A stretch of DNA of 64,000 nucleotides from Eustoma russellianum (GCA_036186865.1 AP025071.1:12386585-12450584); one strand, 5' to 3'; counted from the stretch's first letter, positions 40,437 to 53,749 are shown. A program made the numbers and translations. Notes: generated by a model not told the origin, from the sequence alone.

Positions 40437-43400
40437 TGTAGGATCTGCAAGGCACCACTAGAAGGGGGGTTGAATAGTTGGTGCGGAAAGTGTGGTTTTT
40501 AAAATTTGTTTAAAACCAAACAACTCAACTTCTGAAAACAGATTCTGTTTTCAGAACCAGTTTTAAAACGTTTTTAAAACTAGTTTGTAGGTCTTCAAAA
40601 ATTCTGAAATTTTGATAGAACTTAGCCTCATATGTTATGAGTGTCTCCTAAAAATTTCAGATTTAAATTCAACCTTTAACCCCTTCAAAAATCGTTGGTG
40701 AACAGATTGCACGAATCTGCCAGAAACGGTAGACTGTTTTGAAAAATTTATTCTTATTTGTTCTTAACTCCAATTGCTCTGAAACTTTAACCACTAACCC
40801 CTTATATGTTTTATTTGAATGGGTTGAAACAGTTTTGAAAAATTCTTTCGGGAAGTTAGTCAAATACACTCAATGTCTCAACCTTTGCAAGCCTAAAAAT
40901 CAGACTGCACTAGTCTCAGAACTTTGGATGTTTGAGTAACTTATACTTATCCAAAAGGGTTGAAAATTGTGTCAAATTAACCCTAATACGTGTGGCTATG
41001 TTTTTGGAAATTTTTCGTAATTTTTGAAAATCGTTTACTATTTTTACGGACGTAAACAAAAAGAGTAAACAGTGCAGAAACAGAATATAAGTGCTGAAAG
41101 TAAATGACACCGAGAATTTTATACTAGTTCGGTTATAAACAACCTACTCCAGTCTTCGAGGAACACCTTCCTCGGTTCACACTAGTCACACACACGCAAG
41201 TACACCTTACCACAGGGTTGATGGAGTTACACACCAACTCCAACCCTTTAAAAACCTTGTACGATGAATACAACTCGCACGAACACCACCACCTAGCAAG
41301 ATTGAAGATTGATCACACCTTGATCAATCTTTTACAAAGATAAAGATTATGTGGTGGTATATTACAAGCCTATTCAAGGATAAGAATATAAGTACAATAG
41401 GCTTTCAAGAAGAAGAAAGAAAGAGAGTGTAGAAGAAGAGAAGGCTAGGCGTTTTTGTCACTTGAATTTGCAATGCTTGTTCTTGTCTTTTGTTTTTGCT
41501 CATCTTCTTTCCTTTTAAGCAAGAATGGTCGTCCCCCTCTAGTTCTCTCCCCTATTGAAAATTGTCTTCTAAGTCCTTGGGAGAATGTATGGCATCATTG
41601 TGACATGATCTTGCTTACTTGGCACCTTCTCATTGGATGATCATTTAACCTTTGCTTACTTGGCACTTCATGATTGGTTGAATGTTGTCATCATTTGATG
41701 ACTTGAAAAATCTGAATATTTCACTAAAAGCATGTGCCAAAGCCAACATAGAATAATTGTCATAATTCATAAGATTATCATCCAAATCAAGCAAGACAAA
41801 ATTTCTCCAAATAAGGTGAGAATTTCGGCCATAATGAGGAGTTAGCATGCTGAAATTTTCAGCATGTGATACATGGTGATAAAATTCAAAATACTTCCAA
41901 ATTTTCATTTATTTTTCTTTTAAAATAAATCACCAATTAGTAGAAAATATTCTTATCAAATTGAAATAAAATTTGGACACCAACATGGCCTAAATTTCGG
42001 CCAAGGTTCATTCCACACATGCTGAAAAATTTCAGCGTGTGATATTCAAGATATCACAATTTATGGCTTTGTATTTTATTCAAATTACTTCCATTTTTTC
42101 TTCCAATTTACCACATGTTTCAAGACACCAATTATATGCTCATTACTCCAAAAAATCGGCCAGCTCTATCTTCCACATGCTGAAATTTTCAGCATGTGTT
42201 ACAAATGAGACAAAGTTTGAAACCTTACCTTTTGTAGCTTCTTTCTTTAAATCACCAACATTGTATGATTGATTCTTGACCAATCAATATACCAACAAGG
42301 CTCTAAATATGCTCCATCTCAGCTGTAGGGGCGTGTATATATGTATATGCATGTGCTGAATTTTATTTTTGCTAACTTTGTAAAATATTGCACATTTAAT
42401 AATACACACATGTTATATTCCAATCAGCCCTTAATTTAATTTTCTAGAACACTTTAAGATGTATGACATATGTAAAAAGTGTCTAGATACGTGTCATATG
42501 ATGTGCCAAAAATGTTCCATGTGTTGTGTACGTAGAAAACCAAATTTTCGATGTTTATCGATTACCCGATTTTTCTCTAATTAAAATCCAACTTTTTGCA
42601 CATGTTATATACATTATGTTACACATAATATATATAATATAAACTTTAATTCTCAGCACTTGGCTGGTCTAGAGTGGTGCCATTAACATGTGACAAAATT
42701 AAAATTGGAATCTCAACAATTTGGCCTTAATGTGGGGTGATTTGTGTGTGCCAACATGGAATGATTTTATGGCTGAAAATATCATCATAGCCACGAAATT
42801 AATAATGATTTTTGAGGTGTAGGGGCTGGCCATCTATTTATGGCAAGTACATGACACGTTGGCGAAGTTTCGGTATTCGCCGGATACGACAATTTTTGGT
42901 TTAGAACCTTTTAACGTGTCGTATTTAATTTGTCATCACCATGACTTATATCATATGATATAAGACCTGAATATACTCATAAATATGAGTCAAGTATGGT
43001 GATGTGACGTTAATGTACGTACGTGAAATATATAATGTGTCGGTAGTACGTTGGAATACATGTGTATGTGCCTTTTTAAAAAATCAGAAAATATATGTAT
43101 TTATATATATGCCGTGTATATTAAATGTGGAGAGGAGGAGAAGACTTTCCTTTCTTGGTCTTGTTGCCTTTGTGCCTTGTTCAAATGTAGCTTCCTTTAA
43201 TGAACTACTTAGTTTAATTAACTAAGTACTTCACTTAATGAACTAGTTTAGTTCATTAATGGTGGCACTTGAAAATAGTATAAACACAACAAATGTTTGC
43301 CATATGATGTAAGCTTTAACGCTTCATGGCTCGTTAGTACGGCAACATTATATATGAACTAAATAAGGCAAGTAATAAGCAATATATCATGCACACGTTT

Positions 43401-43496
43401 GTACACGTTTATATCATGCACACGTTTTATGTCATGCTCATTTAAATCACATATTTTGAAATCACTCAAACCTCTTTTTCTCTACAAAAATTCAAC
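40437..43496 (-). repeat. D-family solo LTR inside J (3060 bp)
   Basis: It is full length in reverse, from TGTAGGATCTGC (40437) to TTCTCTACA (43496). Flanks AAAGT (40432-40436) and AAAAT (43497-43501) are a target duplication with one mutation. A lone LTR with a target duplication is the product of LTR-LTR recombination. It keeps three TGCTGAAA palindromes (41843, 42013, 42172) and the CATATGATATAAG palindrome (about 42945). Identity with D is well below that between D's own LTRs. Confidence 0.9.
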
Positions 43497-44560
43497 CCAA
43501 CATCAACCCAAGGTGAAAGGGGTATGGGTAGTGGATGATATAAACCATGTGGATGCAACTTAGACTTGGCTTAGTTACATGTAGTGCAATGAGCACAAAT
43601 CTTTTCTACATCTGCAAGCAAGTGGGGCCATAAGAAATGCTCACGCAATGCCTCGAAAGTCTTAAAGACACCAAAGTGACCCATAAGGCCACCTCCATGT
43701 GCCTCCTTAACAAGCAATTCACGCAAAGATGATTGTTGTATGCACAACTTACCTTCCCGAAACAAGAATCCATCATGAATGTAGAACTTACCAAAAGATG
43801 ATTCATCACATGCTGCATAGATAGAATGGAAATCATGATCACTAGCATATAACTCCTTAAACGATTCAAATCCAAGCAAATGAGAAGACAATGTAGTAAT
43901 CAAGGAATACCTCCTAGACAATGCATCAGCTACTACGTTATCTTTTCTTTCCTTATATTTGATCACATAAGAAAATTGTTCAATGAATTCTACCTACTTA
44001 GCATGTCTTTTATTCAATTTACCTTGGCCTTTAAGATACTTAAGGGATATATGGTCTGTGTGAATCACAAATTCCTTAGGTTGCAGTAATGTTGCCAAGT
44101 TTGCAAAGATCTTACCAATGCATACGACTCTTTATCATATGTAGAATAATTCAATTTGGTACCTTTTAATTTCTCCCTGAAGTATGCAATGCGATGTTTA
44201 GCTTTTGTTAACACGACTCGAATTCCTATACCACTAGCGTCACATTCAATCTCAAATGTTTCTTCAAAGATTGGTAGTTTAAGAATAGGTGTTGTAGTTA
44301 GTCTTTTTTTATCTCATTAAACGCCAATTGTTGTGCCTCCCCCAATGAAATCTAACATCTTTCTTTACAATCTCATTTAAAGGGGCTGCAATAGATGAAA
44401 AATCCTTAACAAACCGTCTATAAAAGCTGGCTAAGCAACGAAAACTTCTAACTTCACCAACTGTTTTAGGGATAGGCCACTCAAGGATCGATTTCACCTT
44501 TCCTTAGTCCATTTCAATGCCATTTGCACTAACAACATATCCTAAGAATATCAATTTGTC
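43497..44560 (-). pseudogene. pol: J: RNase H and integrase N-terminus
   Basis: Minus strand: RT thumb and RNase H start at about 44500 (SILEWPIPKTVGEVRSF, FYRRFVKDFSSIAAPL). A frameshift lies near 44310. The RNase H end is KERKDNVVADALSRRYS (about 43960). The integrase zinc region has GHFGVFKTFEALREHFLWP (about 43680) and CAHCTTCN (about 43590). A frame break near 43570 precedes the inserted LTR, beyond which the core continues at 40436. Confidence 0.82.
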
Positions 44561-44563
44561 CAA

Positions 44564-45312
44564 TCAAAAGGAGAACTTTTTAAAATTAGCGTATAGTTGT
44601 TCTCTATGTAAAGTCTGAAACACAGCTCTTAAGTATCCTATATGGTCACGCAAAGTCTTAGAATATATCAAGATATCATCAAAATAGACAACAACAAACT
44701 TCCCAATGAATGCACGTAAGACTTCGTTCATTAGCCTCATGAATGTACTAGGTGCATTAGTTAAACCAAAAGGCATTACTAACCACTCATACAAACCAAA
44801 CTTAGTCTTAAATACAGTCTTCTATTCATCTCCCTCTTTGATGAGCACTTGAGAGTACCCACTTTTCAAATCAATTTTAGTAAGGTATTTATCTCCATGC
44901 AATTCATCTAACATGTCATCAAGTCTAGAATAGGGTACCAATACTTTACTGTGATCTTATTAATGGCACGACAATCAGTGCACATTCTCCATAAGCCATG
45001 TTTTTTGGGCACGACAACTGGCACAAAAAATGGGCTCATGCTCTTTCTCACCTTGTCTTTGGCTAGCAGCTCCTCTACTTGGCATTGGATCACCTTTGTC
45101 TCCTTGGGATTCGCCCTATAGGCTGGTCTATTAGGCAATGTAGCACTGGGTATGAAATCTATTTGGTGCTCTATCCTGCGCAAAGGTAGCAATCCAGCAG
45201 GTTCCTCATCATTGGACAAACTTGAAATCTCTTCAAGCAAAGATACACCACCACTAGGTAGTATAGAGGGTAAGTCAATCATAGAAAACAATGATTCTTT
45301 GTAAAGCATCAT
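44564..45312 (-). pseudogene. pol: J: reverse transcriptase
   Basis: Minus strand: LPSGGVSLLEEI and HQIDFIPSATLPNRPAYR introduce RT. VVVPKKHGLWRMCTDCRAIN (about 44990) is followed by a frameshift near 44910. WLVMPFGLTNAPSTFMRLM and the catalytic YFDD (about 44690-44680) are kept. The frame breaks again after FKKFSF at 44564. Confidence 0.84.
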
Positions 45313-45525
45313 ATAAACAGTCTTATGATTATATAAACCATGTGAAACTTCAGAATGACTAGCAAAGAATGCATGCTTCTTTTCTTGCTTGGTTAAGTTT
45401 TTCTTTGCCTAAGATTCAGCCTTGGCTGACCCCTCCTTCGTTGTCCCCTCCTTGCCCAAGCCCTTACGGGAATCAAATCAAGTCTTTTCTTGCTTGATGC
45501 TTTCAAGAAACTTCTTTTCGGCCTC

Positions 45526-46000
45526 TCATTCAATAGGATCTGAACGCTTTTGTGCAAGGCATTTTTGATCCTCATAGTCTTTGTGCGGGGGCAATGCATG
45601 CAATCTATACGTCTTATTATCCATCTTTAATGAATATATATTAAGGTAACCATCATGAATGACTCTCTTATCGAATTGCCATGGTCGTCCCAAGAGAATA
45701 TGACTAGCATGCATGGGTGCAATGTCACAAAGAATGTCATCCTTATAATTACCTATGGACAATGAAACCAAGACTTCCTTACTCACTTTAATTTCACCAC
45801 AATCGTTAAGCCATGTGAAACTATAAGGTCGTGGATATTTAGTCATGGGTTAGTCAAGTTTCCTTACTATTTCTGCACTAGCAACATTAGTACAAGATCC
45901 TACATCTACAATCATGGTGCACACTTTTCCTTTTATCATGCAATGTATATGAAATATGTTCTCTCTCTCTTGTTTATGTTCATCTACTTTAGTTTGTGCG
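45526..46000 (-). pseudogene. pol: J: protease region
   Basis: Minus strand: MIVDVGSCTNVAS (about 45915-45877) is the active-site loop, with Val in place of the second DSG residue. A stop separates this from YSFTWLNDCGEIKVS and HASHILLGRPWQFD (about 45710), which continue to 45526. Even without the stop the changed active site should abolish activity. Confidence 0.78.
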
Positions 46001-47496
46001 TTAAGTGATCTCTTAACAACTAAAAACTCATTAGATGCAAGTTCTCCCTCAATAGTGCATACCTCAATCTCATCCTCTTTTACTCCCTCGTCAGCATTCT
46101 CTTCCTCTTCATTCTCAGAATCAGAATAATACTCTCCACTCTCCTTTATGTACATGATACATAGTGTTAGGACATTCAGATGCAATATGACCTAAACCCT
46201 GACATCTAAAGCATTTAATGTCTCTAGATCTACTGGAAGAGTTAGAAGATTTACCTTGAGGTTGTTCACCAAACTTTTGCTTGCCTTTGTCGATTCCGTA
46301 TGGAGCTTGTGGTGCACGACCTTGCTACTGAGGTGCGCAGTGCAGTGGCTGCTACACACGGCCCTGAAATGGTGGCAGTGGACGGTGTGGAGCTTGGCTT
46401 GACCGTCTAAATAGTGGATTCTATCGAGTACTAAACCTATTCATAGGTTGGGTAAAGGGCTGAATATTACCTTGTGTGGAAGGCCTCCTCAACTGTCTTT
46501 CCACCTTTTCTGCCAAGTGTACCATCGATGCTAAGGTTGCACAAGGTTGCAACTCCACAAGAAGGGCAATTTCTTTGTTCAATCCTTCTAGAAACCTTGT
46601 CATGGTAGCATATTCGCTTTCATCAATTTGTGCTCTCATCATCAACTCCTCCATTTTTTTATAGTATTCATCAACAGTTCTATTTCCCTGCTTGAGTTAG
46701 GTTAGTCTTTGAATTATAGATCTTTCATAAAACAGAGGCACAAACCTTTTTCTCATTTCTCGTTTCATCTCCTCCCATGTTTGAATAGGTCCTTCTCCAC
46801 TCCTTCTTGTACTTAGTGCTTGATCCCACCAAAGAAGTGCATAATATATAAACTCAATGGCTGAAAAACAAACTTTACTTAGTTCAAAAAAGGAAGTACA
46901 AGAGTAAATGAGTTCTACCTTTCTTTCCCATTCGAGGTATGATTGGGGATCACTTTGCCCCTGAAATGGAGGAATGTTCATCTTGATCTAATGGGAATCA
47001 TCATCATGCTGATTGGGCCTAGGATTGTAACCACGATTAGGAACATCGTAGCACGGTTTTGGCGTTGAAAGCTACGGTTTTCAACATCAAATTGTTCTTC
47101 ATAATCTCTTCCCCATTGGCCATCATGCATATGTTGATCATCCTCGGAATACCTCTCTTCTAATGATGGCATGTACACTAGGGCGTGTTGTAGGCATCCT
47201 CTGCCTCGTCCTCTTTGCCCCATTGTTTGACCACGAACAGCTTGCCGTGGTGGATCAACTGGAACACGATGTTGGCCCTCAAAATGGGTAGCCATATTTC
47301 TAACCATGGAGCCACTTCCTTCTACGGTTCTTGGTTGAGATGTTTGGGGGCAGGGGTTAAACCTTTTAGCCTCCAATAGGTCTAACCTCTCGATAATCCT
47401 TCTAAGCACTCCGAGCACATGCTCCTCCTTTACGGAATTCCTCATATCCTCCAAAGGTGAGGGAGTATTGGAATTTCTAAACGGTGTCTCATCCAT
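46001..47496 (-). pseudogene. gag: gag of CRM-like element J (fragmented)
   Basis: The minus-strand ATG at 47496 starts MDETPFRNSNTPSPLEDM, and a helical segment (VLRRIIERLDLLEAK) follows. The Gag fold is in 46981-46697 (SYLEWERKVELIYSC, YALLWWDQAL) and 46654-46421 (YATMTRFLEGLNKEIALLVE). The zinc knuckle CFRCQGLGHIASEC (about 46213-46170) is complete, unlike that of F. An acidic stretch (DSENEEEENADEG, about 46110) leads to protease. Frame breaks lie near 46980, 46690, 46420 and 45848. Confidence 0.82.
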
Positions 47497-48299
47497 CTAA
47501 ACCTGAAACAAAATTAAAAGAACACAAAGGAAAGGAAAACTAACACAAAGACTAAAGAAGCTTTGTTACGTTAGTGTAAAGAGAATTTCAACTTGTGCTT
47601 GTCCTTTCGTACTCGTATTTTGACACTCAAGGCTTTTACCTCCCTCTTTAAGTCCTTAGAAACCCTTACAAGCCTTTTACCTCTCTTTTCTTGTGCCTCT
47701 AATCCAATCGTGAGCCAGAAGCAACCAAGACGAGCAACAACGTGGAGGCCTTCAACAGCTTGTACAACCTTCAAAACGGGGTTAGTATCACAAAAGTAAT
47801 GGATACCGAGCAACGGACACACAACACACTTGGACAAACTCTAAGATTCAAGGAAATTATGAAATCAAACGTGATGTAAAAGGCTGAGACAATGAATTGC
47901 TAAGGGGTTGCCTTGGGCAATCCTTAACCACACTTAGACTCAGTGCACTTAATCAAACGTATGCAATGTCCAAGATACATAAAGGAAGAAGTGTTTGGAG
48001 TTGTACATAAAAGGGTTTTTTTTGGTCATGGGTGTTAGGAAGTTTTGTGTTTTGATGGTGCAAGGATACATTTTGAAGCAATTCAAATAGCCTCTTTTGA
48101 ATAACGGCTGTTTTGTACTCTTTTTTTGTAACGCTTTTTTTGATGTTGTCTCTTTTTTTGGGGCTGAAATACAAGAAACTCAAAGTAATCAAAGGATTAA
48201 TCAACGAATGCAACAACCTTCTTGCTCTAATTTTTTTGTTATAAGCCAAATCTTATACAAAAGGATGTTTAAAGATGTTCTTGTGAAAAAAGATTCAGG
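47497..48299 (-). other. Leader (and possible LTR remnant) of J
   Basis: There is no credible ORF. The last 80 bases before gag (minus strand) match the leader of F, a T-rich TTTTGTGTTAGTTTTCC stretch ending in CAG before the gag start. The rest is T/A-rich. The right end meets K's truncated LTR at AG|GTAAG. Confidence 0.5.
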
Positions 48300-48795
48300 T
48301 AAGACTAAAGGAACTTTAGCCATTAATTATAGAAATTCTTAAGGTCTAGCAGATTTAACTTGGCGGAGAATAGGTTACACGACACGCTTGTGTAAGCATT
48401 GGATATATATATATATATGTATGTATGTATGTATGTATGAACATGTGTACGTGTATAGTATAAAATGAAAGCTACCATGTAATAAATGGATTAATGGATG
48501 ACAATACGATCAAAAGTCTACTTAAAGAACCGTATATAGGGAATACACGACTCTATGTATCTTCTTGATGCTTCATGAATTTCAAAAGATCTAAGCATCG
48601 TTTACATAAGAATGGATCATCCATGTCTATGTTCTAAGGTGTAACAGCAAGATCTATAAAGTGGATAGATTATGAATAATACATGTGAATATACATATCG
48701 GTGTATATATATATATATATACGGATCTAGGTATATATATGGCAATAAAATGATTTTTCGGAGAAGTATGATGTATATATATATATCTATACGGT

Positions 48796-48832
<37 letters not shown>

Positions 48833-51800
48833 ATCCATTTAGTGTTTTCGGCTATAACGTGTACTTCTTTTAAGGTTTATGACTTATTTCAAAGGAAGTA
48901 CAAATATATATATGGGCGTATATACATATATATACGGATATATATAGCTATACACATGTGGACAAGAATTATGAAAAATAAATGTGGGATAGATATATAT
49001 ATATATATATATATATCGGCCATATGTACAAAAGGGCAGCCTAATGAATTTATGATTAAGAAAAGTACACCCAAATGATCATGATATGAGATAAATACAT
49101 ATACATACATATATACATACATATACATATATGTATTTTTGAGAAATATATATATATATATGGGGTATATATGTATATACATCGGCAAGGAGACTTTGAG
49201 GGGAGGTAAGCATTTGAATTCAAGGCAATTAAGAAAAGCATGATATAGGTGGATAATTAAGATGCATCATTCCTCCCCCATGGTTAATAGCCGCCGGTTG
49301 CATAACCAAGGGGGGAGTTAATTTCCACTTTCCTTGCTACAAGAAAGTGTTTTCCCTATCCACTTAAATGAAAGATATTCAAGAGACTCTTTCAAAATAA
49401 AGAGTGATCCTTCCTCTCCTCTCAAAGAGCCGGCGGGAAGAGGAGCTAAGGAGAGTCCAAGAATTCTACAACCTCAAGGCTTATCTATGTAAGATCACCC
49501 TCCACAGTCCTTAGGAAGTTACATTTGAAGGAATGAAGCTTACATAGCATCACTCTCTTTGACAAAACCGTGGACTACATGGTTTAGGCGAAGGTTTTCA
49601 AGACACCAAACCAAGGTCGTGCCCTAGCAAGAGTGGATTCCCCTCAATCCATCCAAGGTGCTAATGGAAAAGATAGGAGGAAGTACTTCTTGTGCCAACA
49701 AGCTCAAGCAAGACACAAAGGCTATAAAGGCAAGTACACTATACTTTTTGTGGCTTGAATGTGAGAGTGCTTGCATGAATGGCTAGATAACCTTAAGATT
49801 CAATCTTAGTTGTGATATGCTAAAGTTTGATGCATAAACTTTTGGCCTAGGGGCCAAATGGCGTGTAGGTGTGAGTTTCTATTTAAAGATGGAATCTTTA
49901 TTGGTTTTATGCACCATTATGTGATAACCTAAGATGAACATGCTAAAGATTCTTTCTTTTCCATGGATGAGGTATACGGTGGAAGGGGTTGAAGAAATAG
50001 GGTGGTTTTGCATGAAATGGTAAATTATGGGGTAAAGTGGAGACAAGATTATGTCTTTGTGTGTTAAGCTTAACATGTTCCTTGTGGATATATTATTTTG
50101 CCTTGCATGTACCGAAATGGGCTGCTAGTGACTAGGGTGCGTGTGCACCAAAAATGTTGCTAATGTTGAGTTAGTGGGAATGTGGTATGCTTAGCCAAAG
50201 GATGAAGTATGTGGTGTACAAACTGTTTTGTAAGAGATTGCATATGATGTTTGTAGCGTGTTGAATCTGAAGATTTCACATAAAAAGGGTAAGTTTGAAT
50301 CATAATAAAGTGTTTATGACAAACAAAGCAATTTAGGGCCTTATTGGAAGGAAATGTGACAAACTATGGAATTTACTGGAGCAGGGCAGAATTTAGGTGA
50401 TTTTGTGAGACCCGAAAAGAGACCTTAGGGACCTTCAATTTAGTTGATTTTTTGTATGACACTATCCTTATGTGTATATTAGATATGAGAGTTGGAATTT
50501 TGTTAAAAAGAGTTACAGATTATCTTAAGTGAAATTTTTACTAAAACTGGTCATGCTGGAAATTTCACTGGGTTAGACAGATTTTATACGACATAATGAG
50601 ACACCGGAAAATGGACCTTAGGAATATGCAATTGGTCTAATTTTTGGTATGACACTAGCCCTAGGTGTTTACTAAGCTTGAGAGCTGGAATTTCTGAAAA
50701 AGGATTTACGGTGTGGTCACACTTGAATTTGTAGTAAAATTGGTCAATCCAGAAATCTGCATGTAGCGGTTTTAGGAAAAAGAATGAATGACACCTTTAA
50801 CGATATTATAAATCCCCGAAATTTATTTACCAACTACTTAAGACATAGGTGAACCCATCTATGTAAACCACTTATTTTTAGAATGACTAAATGAAGGGAA
50901 AACACCATAAATAAGTGGGCGTCACTAATCTGAGATTTTGGGCAGAATTGAGGAACTTGTTATAAGGCCTTAATCGAATGGACTTAGGCTAGTTACACGA
51001 CTTGGGCTTACAATCACCAATTAATGGAATTTTATAATAAGTTTTCAAAGATGGCCCAAATTAAAAGAGGTTTAATGGGCTTACCTGAAAGACTAAAGAA
51101 AAGGGGCGGTGGAATTCAGCAGCCTTGTTTCGTGATTAATTAAACTAAGTGTCTTACACATTTTGTATCGTCACGAGAATTTTATTATAAACAAATAAGG
51201 CGTTTTTATGCATACGCATGACAAGCATTATTGTTAGTGGGCCTAACCACAAGGGTTTAGGGCCAAATATAAGGTGTTCATGCTGGATATTTTTCCAGCA
51301 TAGCGACGAGTTGTACATATGTGTTTATGTAACGCATTATGTCATGATTTGCATAATACATATCATGCATTGCATCATCGTCATTTACATGATTTATGGC
51401 ATTGGTTTTATGCGAAAAAAAGATGAAAAGCGTTTTTTAAAAGAAATGATCGTGTTTTAAAAGAACGCTTCCCACCGGTACCGTGTGTGTATGTTCCTGG
51501 CCAGTAAGGACCCGCCCAGATCCGGGGTAAATTGATCTGATGATATGGACTGTTCAGGCCCAGAGAGAATAGACCTGATATGGACCGTTCGGGCCCAGAG
51601 AGAATAGACCCGATAAGTGATGACGTTGCCGTTCCGAATCTGGGAATAATAGATTCGAAAGGGAGACATGACCGCCTCAGATCCGGAAAGATAGCTCTGA
51701 ACACTCTATGGCTTTCTTGACGATGATGTTTTGAAAGAAAAGCATGAAAGATTATATTCTCATTTTTATCATGATGCATCACACGTACATATGTATGCAT

Positions 51801-52526
51801 GTCACGTTTATTGAGTCATCATGTAGTGACACATGAAACTTAGACTAAGTTGTTATATCTTGGTAGCTCCTAAGTATGACCTCACTAGTAATGATCCTTG
51901 ATATGTATGAATTGATGCAAGTTACGGACTTTTATTGTTATATTCTTTATTCAGTAACGATTTTGCTTAAGTTATGATCTTGATGCATTAAGTGTTGATC
52001 ACCATCGGGTATTGAATGGAGGACAGATATGTCTCTAAACCGAAATTTTGGGGTTCGGTTCTTGTATGTACTTTCCATTTAATCCTCGATTATTATAGTA
52101 TACTTGCTGGTGACTTTGTCACTCACCCCCTATTTTTCCTCCCAGAGGCTGCAGGGGACAAGGTAGAGTGGATCGAGGATGAACCTAGGGTTCCCTACCC
52201 ATGAGTGCAGCGAAGGATGGGGGGATTAGGAGACATGACTTGCCGGATGTGATTGATGACTGATTTGTAATTGTGAGGGAAAACATCTACTTTTGAGAAT
52301 TTCGGTACATTTGACTTGGGTTGTAAAACTAAGAATTATCTCGTGGATGTTTTTAATTTAAAGTTTTTATTATGCCACGGTTTCGCTTACTTGATGACGT
52401 ATAAGCGCGAAAATCCATGCATTTTATCATGGATTATGATACGTTATGGATAGACGCCTGGAACTCTCCTTAGTGAAGTACGACGGGTGCACCGGTTCCG
52501 GCTAGGCCAGGATGCGGGGCGCCATA
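48300..52526 (+). repeat. 5' LTR of K (5'-truncated)
   Basis: It aligns with 54420-55224 and 61570-64000 of the 3' LTR and ends GCGGGGCGCCATA before the primer site. The first 632 bases, present at 53787-54419, are missing. It contains (TA)n blocks, a degenerate CCGGGGTAAATTG/AGAGAATAGACC repeat (about 51510-51700) and a TGCTGGA hairpin (51280-51301). The ORFs in it are noncoding. Confidence 0.85.
48700..49165. repeat. AT-dinucleotide blocks in the 5' LTR of K
   Basis: Long TATATA runs near 48706, 48776, 48802-48828, 48995-49015 and 49148 produce ORFs reading as Tyr-Ile repeats on both strands. Counterparts in the 3' LTR (54524-55224) differ in length, as expected of microsatellites. Confidence 0.85.
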
Positions 52527-52528
52527 GG

Positions 52529-52540
52529 TGGTATCAGAGC
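52529..52540 (+). other. Primer binding site of K
   Basis: TGGTATCAGAGC, three bases after the LTR, is complementary to tRNA-Met. The next 290 bases (52541-52830) are a leader with no ORF of note. Confidence 0.9.
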
Positions 52541-52822
52541 CGAGCCTCCAGATCCGGGCAGAATATAGAATTAAGTTATGATCGTAGTCAACTAAGCTTG
52601 ATCCTAGATCTAAATTCTGATCTTAGATGAGAGTTGACCTTAGACTAGGATGACTTAGACTAGAAAGTTAGGGTTTCGGTTGATAACAAAACCCTTGGTT
52701 ACGGACTTTCATTAAAATACGAATCGTATCAAATCTATTTATGTGCCACTGAGAACTTTTATTAGATTACAAGTTAAATAGTGTCACTTATTCTGGTATG
52801 ACCGCAAATAAACAGACGCTAT

Positions 52823-53641
52823 GTGGTGCAGATGACCCCACAGACCGGTACATGGACATCGTCACTATCACCTCCAGGAAGCATCGGATTTTGTTACCGG
52901 CAATTAGCTAAAGCACAAACTCCGAGATTCGGCAGAGAGTACGAACCCGAAGAAGCTGAAAAGTGGTTGGACGAGGTGGAGGACCACCTTGTTAGAGTTC
53001 GGATACCAGATGAGATGAGAGCACTAATTGTTCTGCCATTCCTGATCGGTAAAGCCAGTCAATGGTGGAGGAAGAGGGTCCAGTCACTGTCTCGACCTAT
53101 AACCTGGGCGAGATTCCTAGAAGAATTTTGTGGAGCTTACCTCTAACTGGAGTTGGTGGTTGAGAGAATTGAAGAATTCGATACACTAAGACAAGAACCG
53201 GGCACCCCGATATCAGGATATGTCCGTCAGTTTACCATGTTAGGACGGTATGCTCCTTTGATCATGGAGGATGAACAATGGAAGATAACTAAATTCATAC
53301 GTGGTCTGAATCCTTGGATTAAAGCTAGATTAGGCAAAGTATACCCAAACACTTTCGATGGACTGATAAGGGATTGCTATAAAGTGGAACACGATATCCG
53401 GATGATGCAGGAACAAAGGATATTGAATAAGCGTATGAAGAGAGAGGGTAGAAGGTGGCAGCCGTATCGATATAGAGCCACGAATAAGGTGATCAGAGAC
53501 GCTAGCCTCGATCGAAGGATGATGCATCCAAGGATCCGGAACACCCAAACTATTGACAGATACATTGGATTCTCCAAACTAAAGTACCTACATTTTGTCT
53601 TACTTATTCCAAATAAAGTGAGTCATACGGGAATAGGATAG
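52823..53641 (+). pseudogene. gag: gag of K (one internal stop)
   Basis: A single frame, probably from ATG 52832, runs to TAG 53641 with one nonsense codon, TAA 53144-53146 (GAYL*LELVVERI). It shows the Ty3-type retrotransposon Gag fold: EEAEKWLDEVEDHL (about 52950), GKASQWWRKRVQSL (about 53050), GYVRQFTMLGRYAPL and WKITKFIRGLNPWI (about 53280). A basic stretch follows (KRMKREGRRWQPYRYR). No zinc knuckle and no protease follow; the sequence goes to the polypurine tract within 150 bases. Confidence 0.82.
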
Positions 53642-53749
53642 GGAACCTTGAAGGAAGATTCTACATAGGCAGTGATGAATGGACAGGGTGAACAACTAAA
53701 AGATGTATAAAGACCGGGGAAACATGAAAGCATAAGCCCCACTATCCCC

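Larger units (their letters stand above)
37966..48299 (-). mobile_element. Element J: CRM-like Ty3/gypsy chromovirus, minus strand
   Basis: Minus-strand order from the right: leader (48299-47497), gag, protease, RT, RNase H, integrase, then 3' noncoding and LTR-like DNA to about 37966. A D-family solo LTR at 40437-43496 splits the integrase, and coding matches on both sides. It closely resembles F (same leader, same protease and RT wording, same tail). Both outer ends are approximate. Numerous stops make it non-functional. Confidence 0.75.

Noticed and set aside
47953..48342. ORFs of 81-98 codons in the leader of J
   Set aside because: T/A-rich, overlapping on both strands, no similarity to F at the protein level.
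48617..49188. ORFs rich in alternating Tyr and Ile on both strands, also at 54764-55277
   Set aside because: They are read-through of (TA)n microsatellites in the K LTRs, not proteins.
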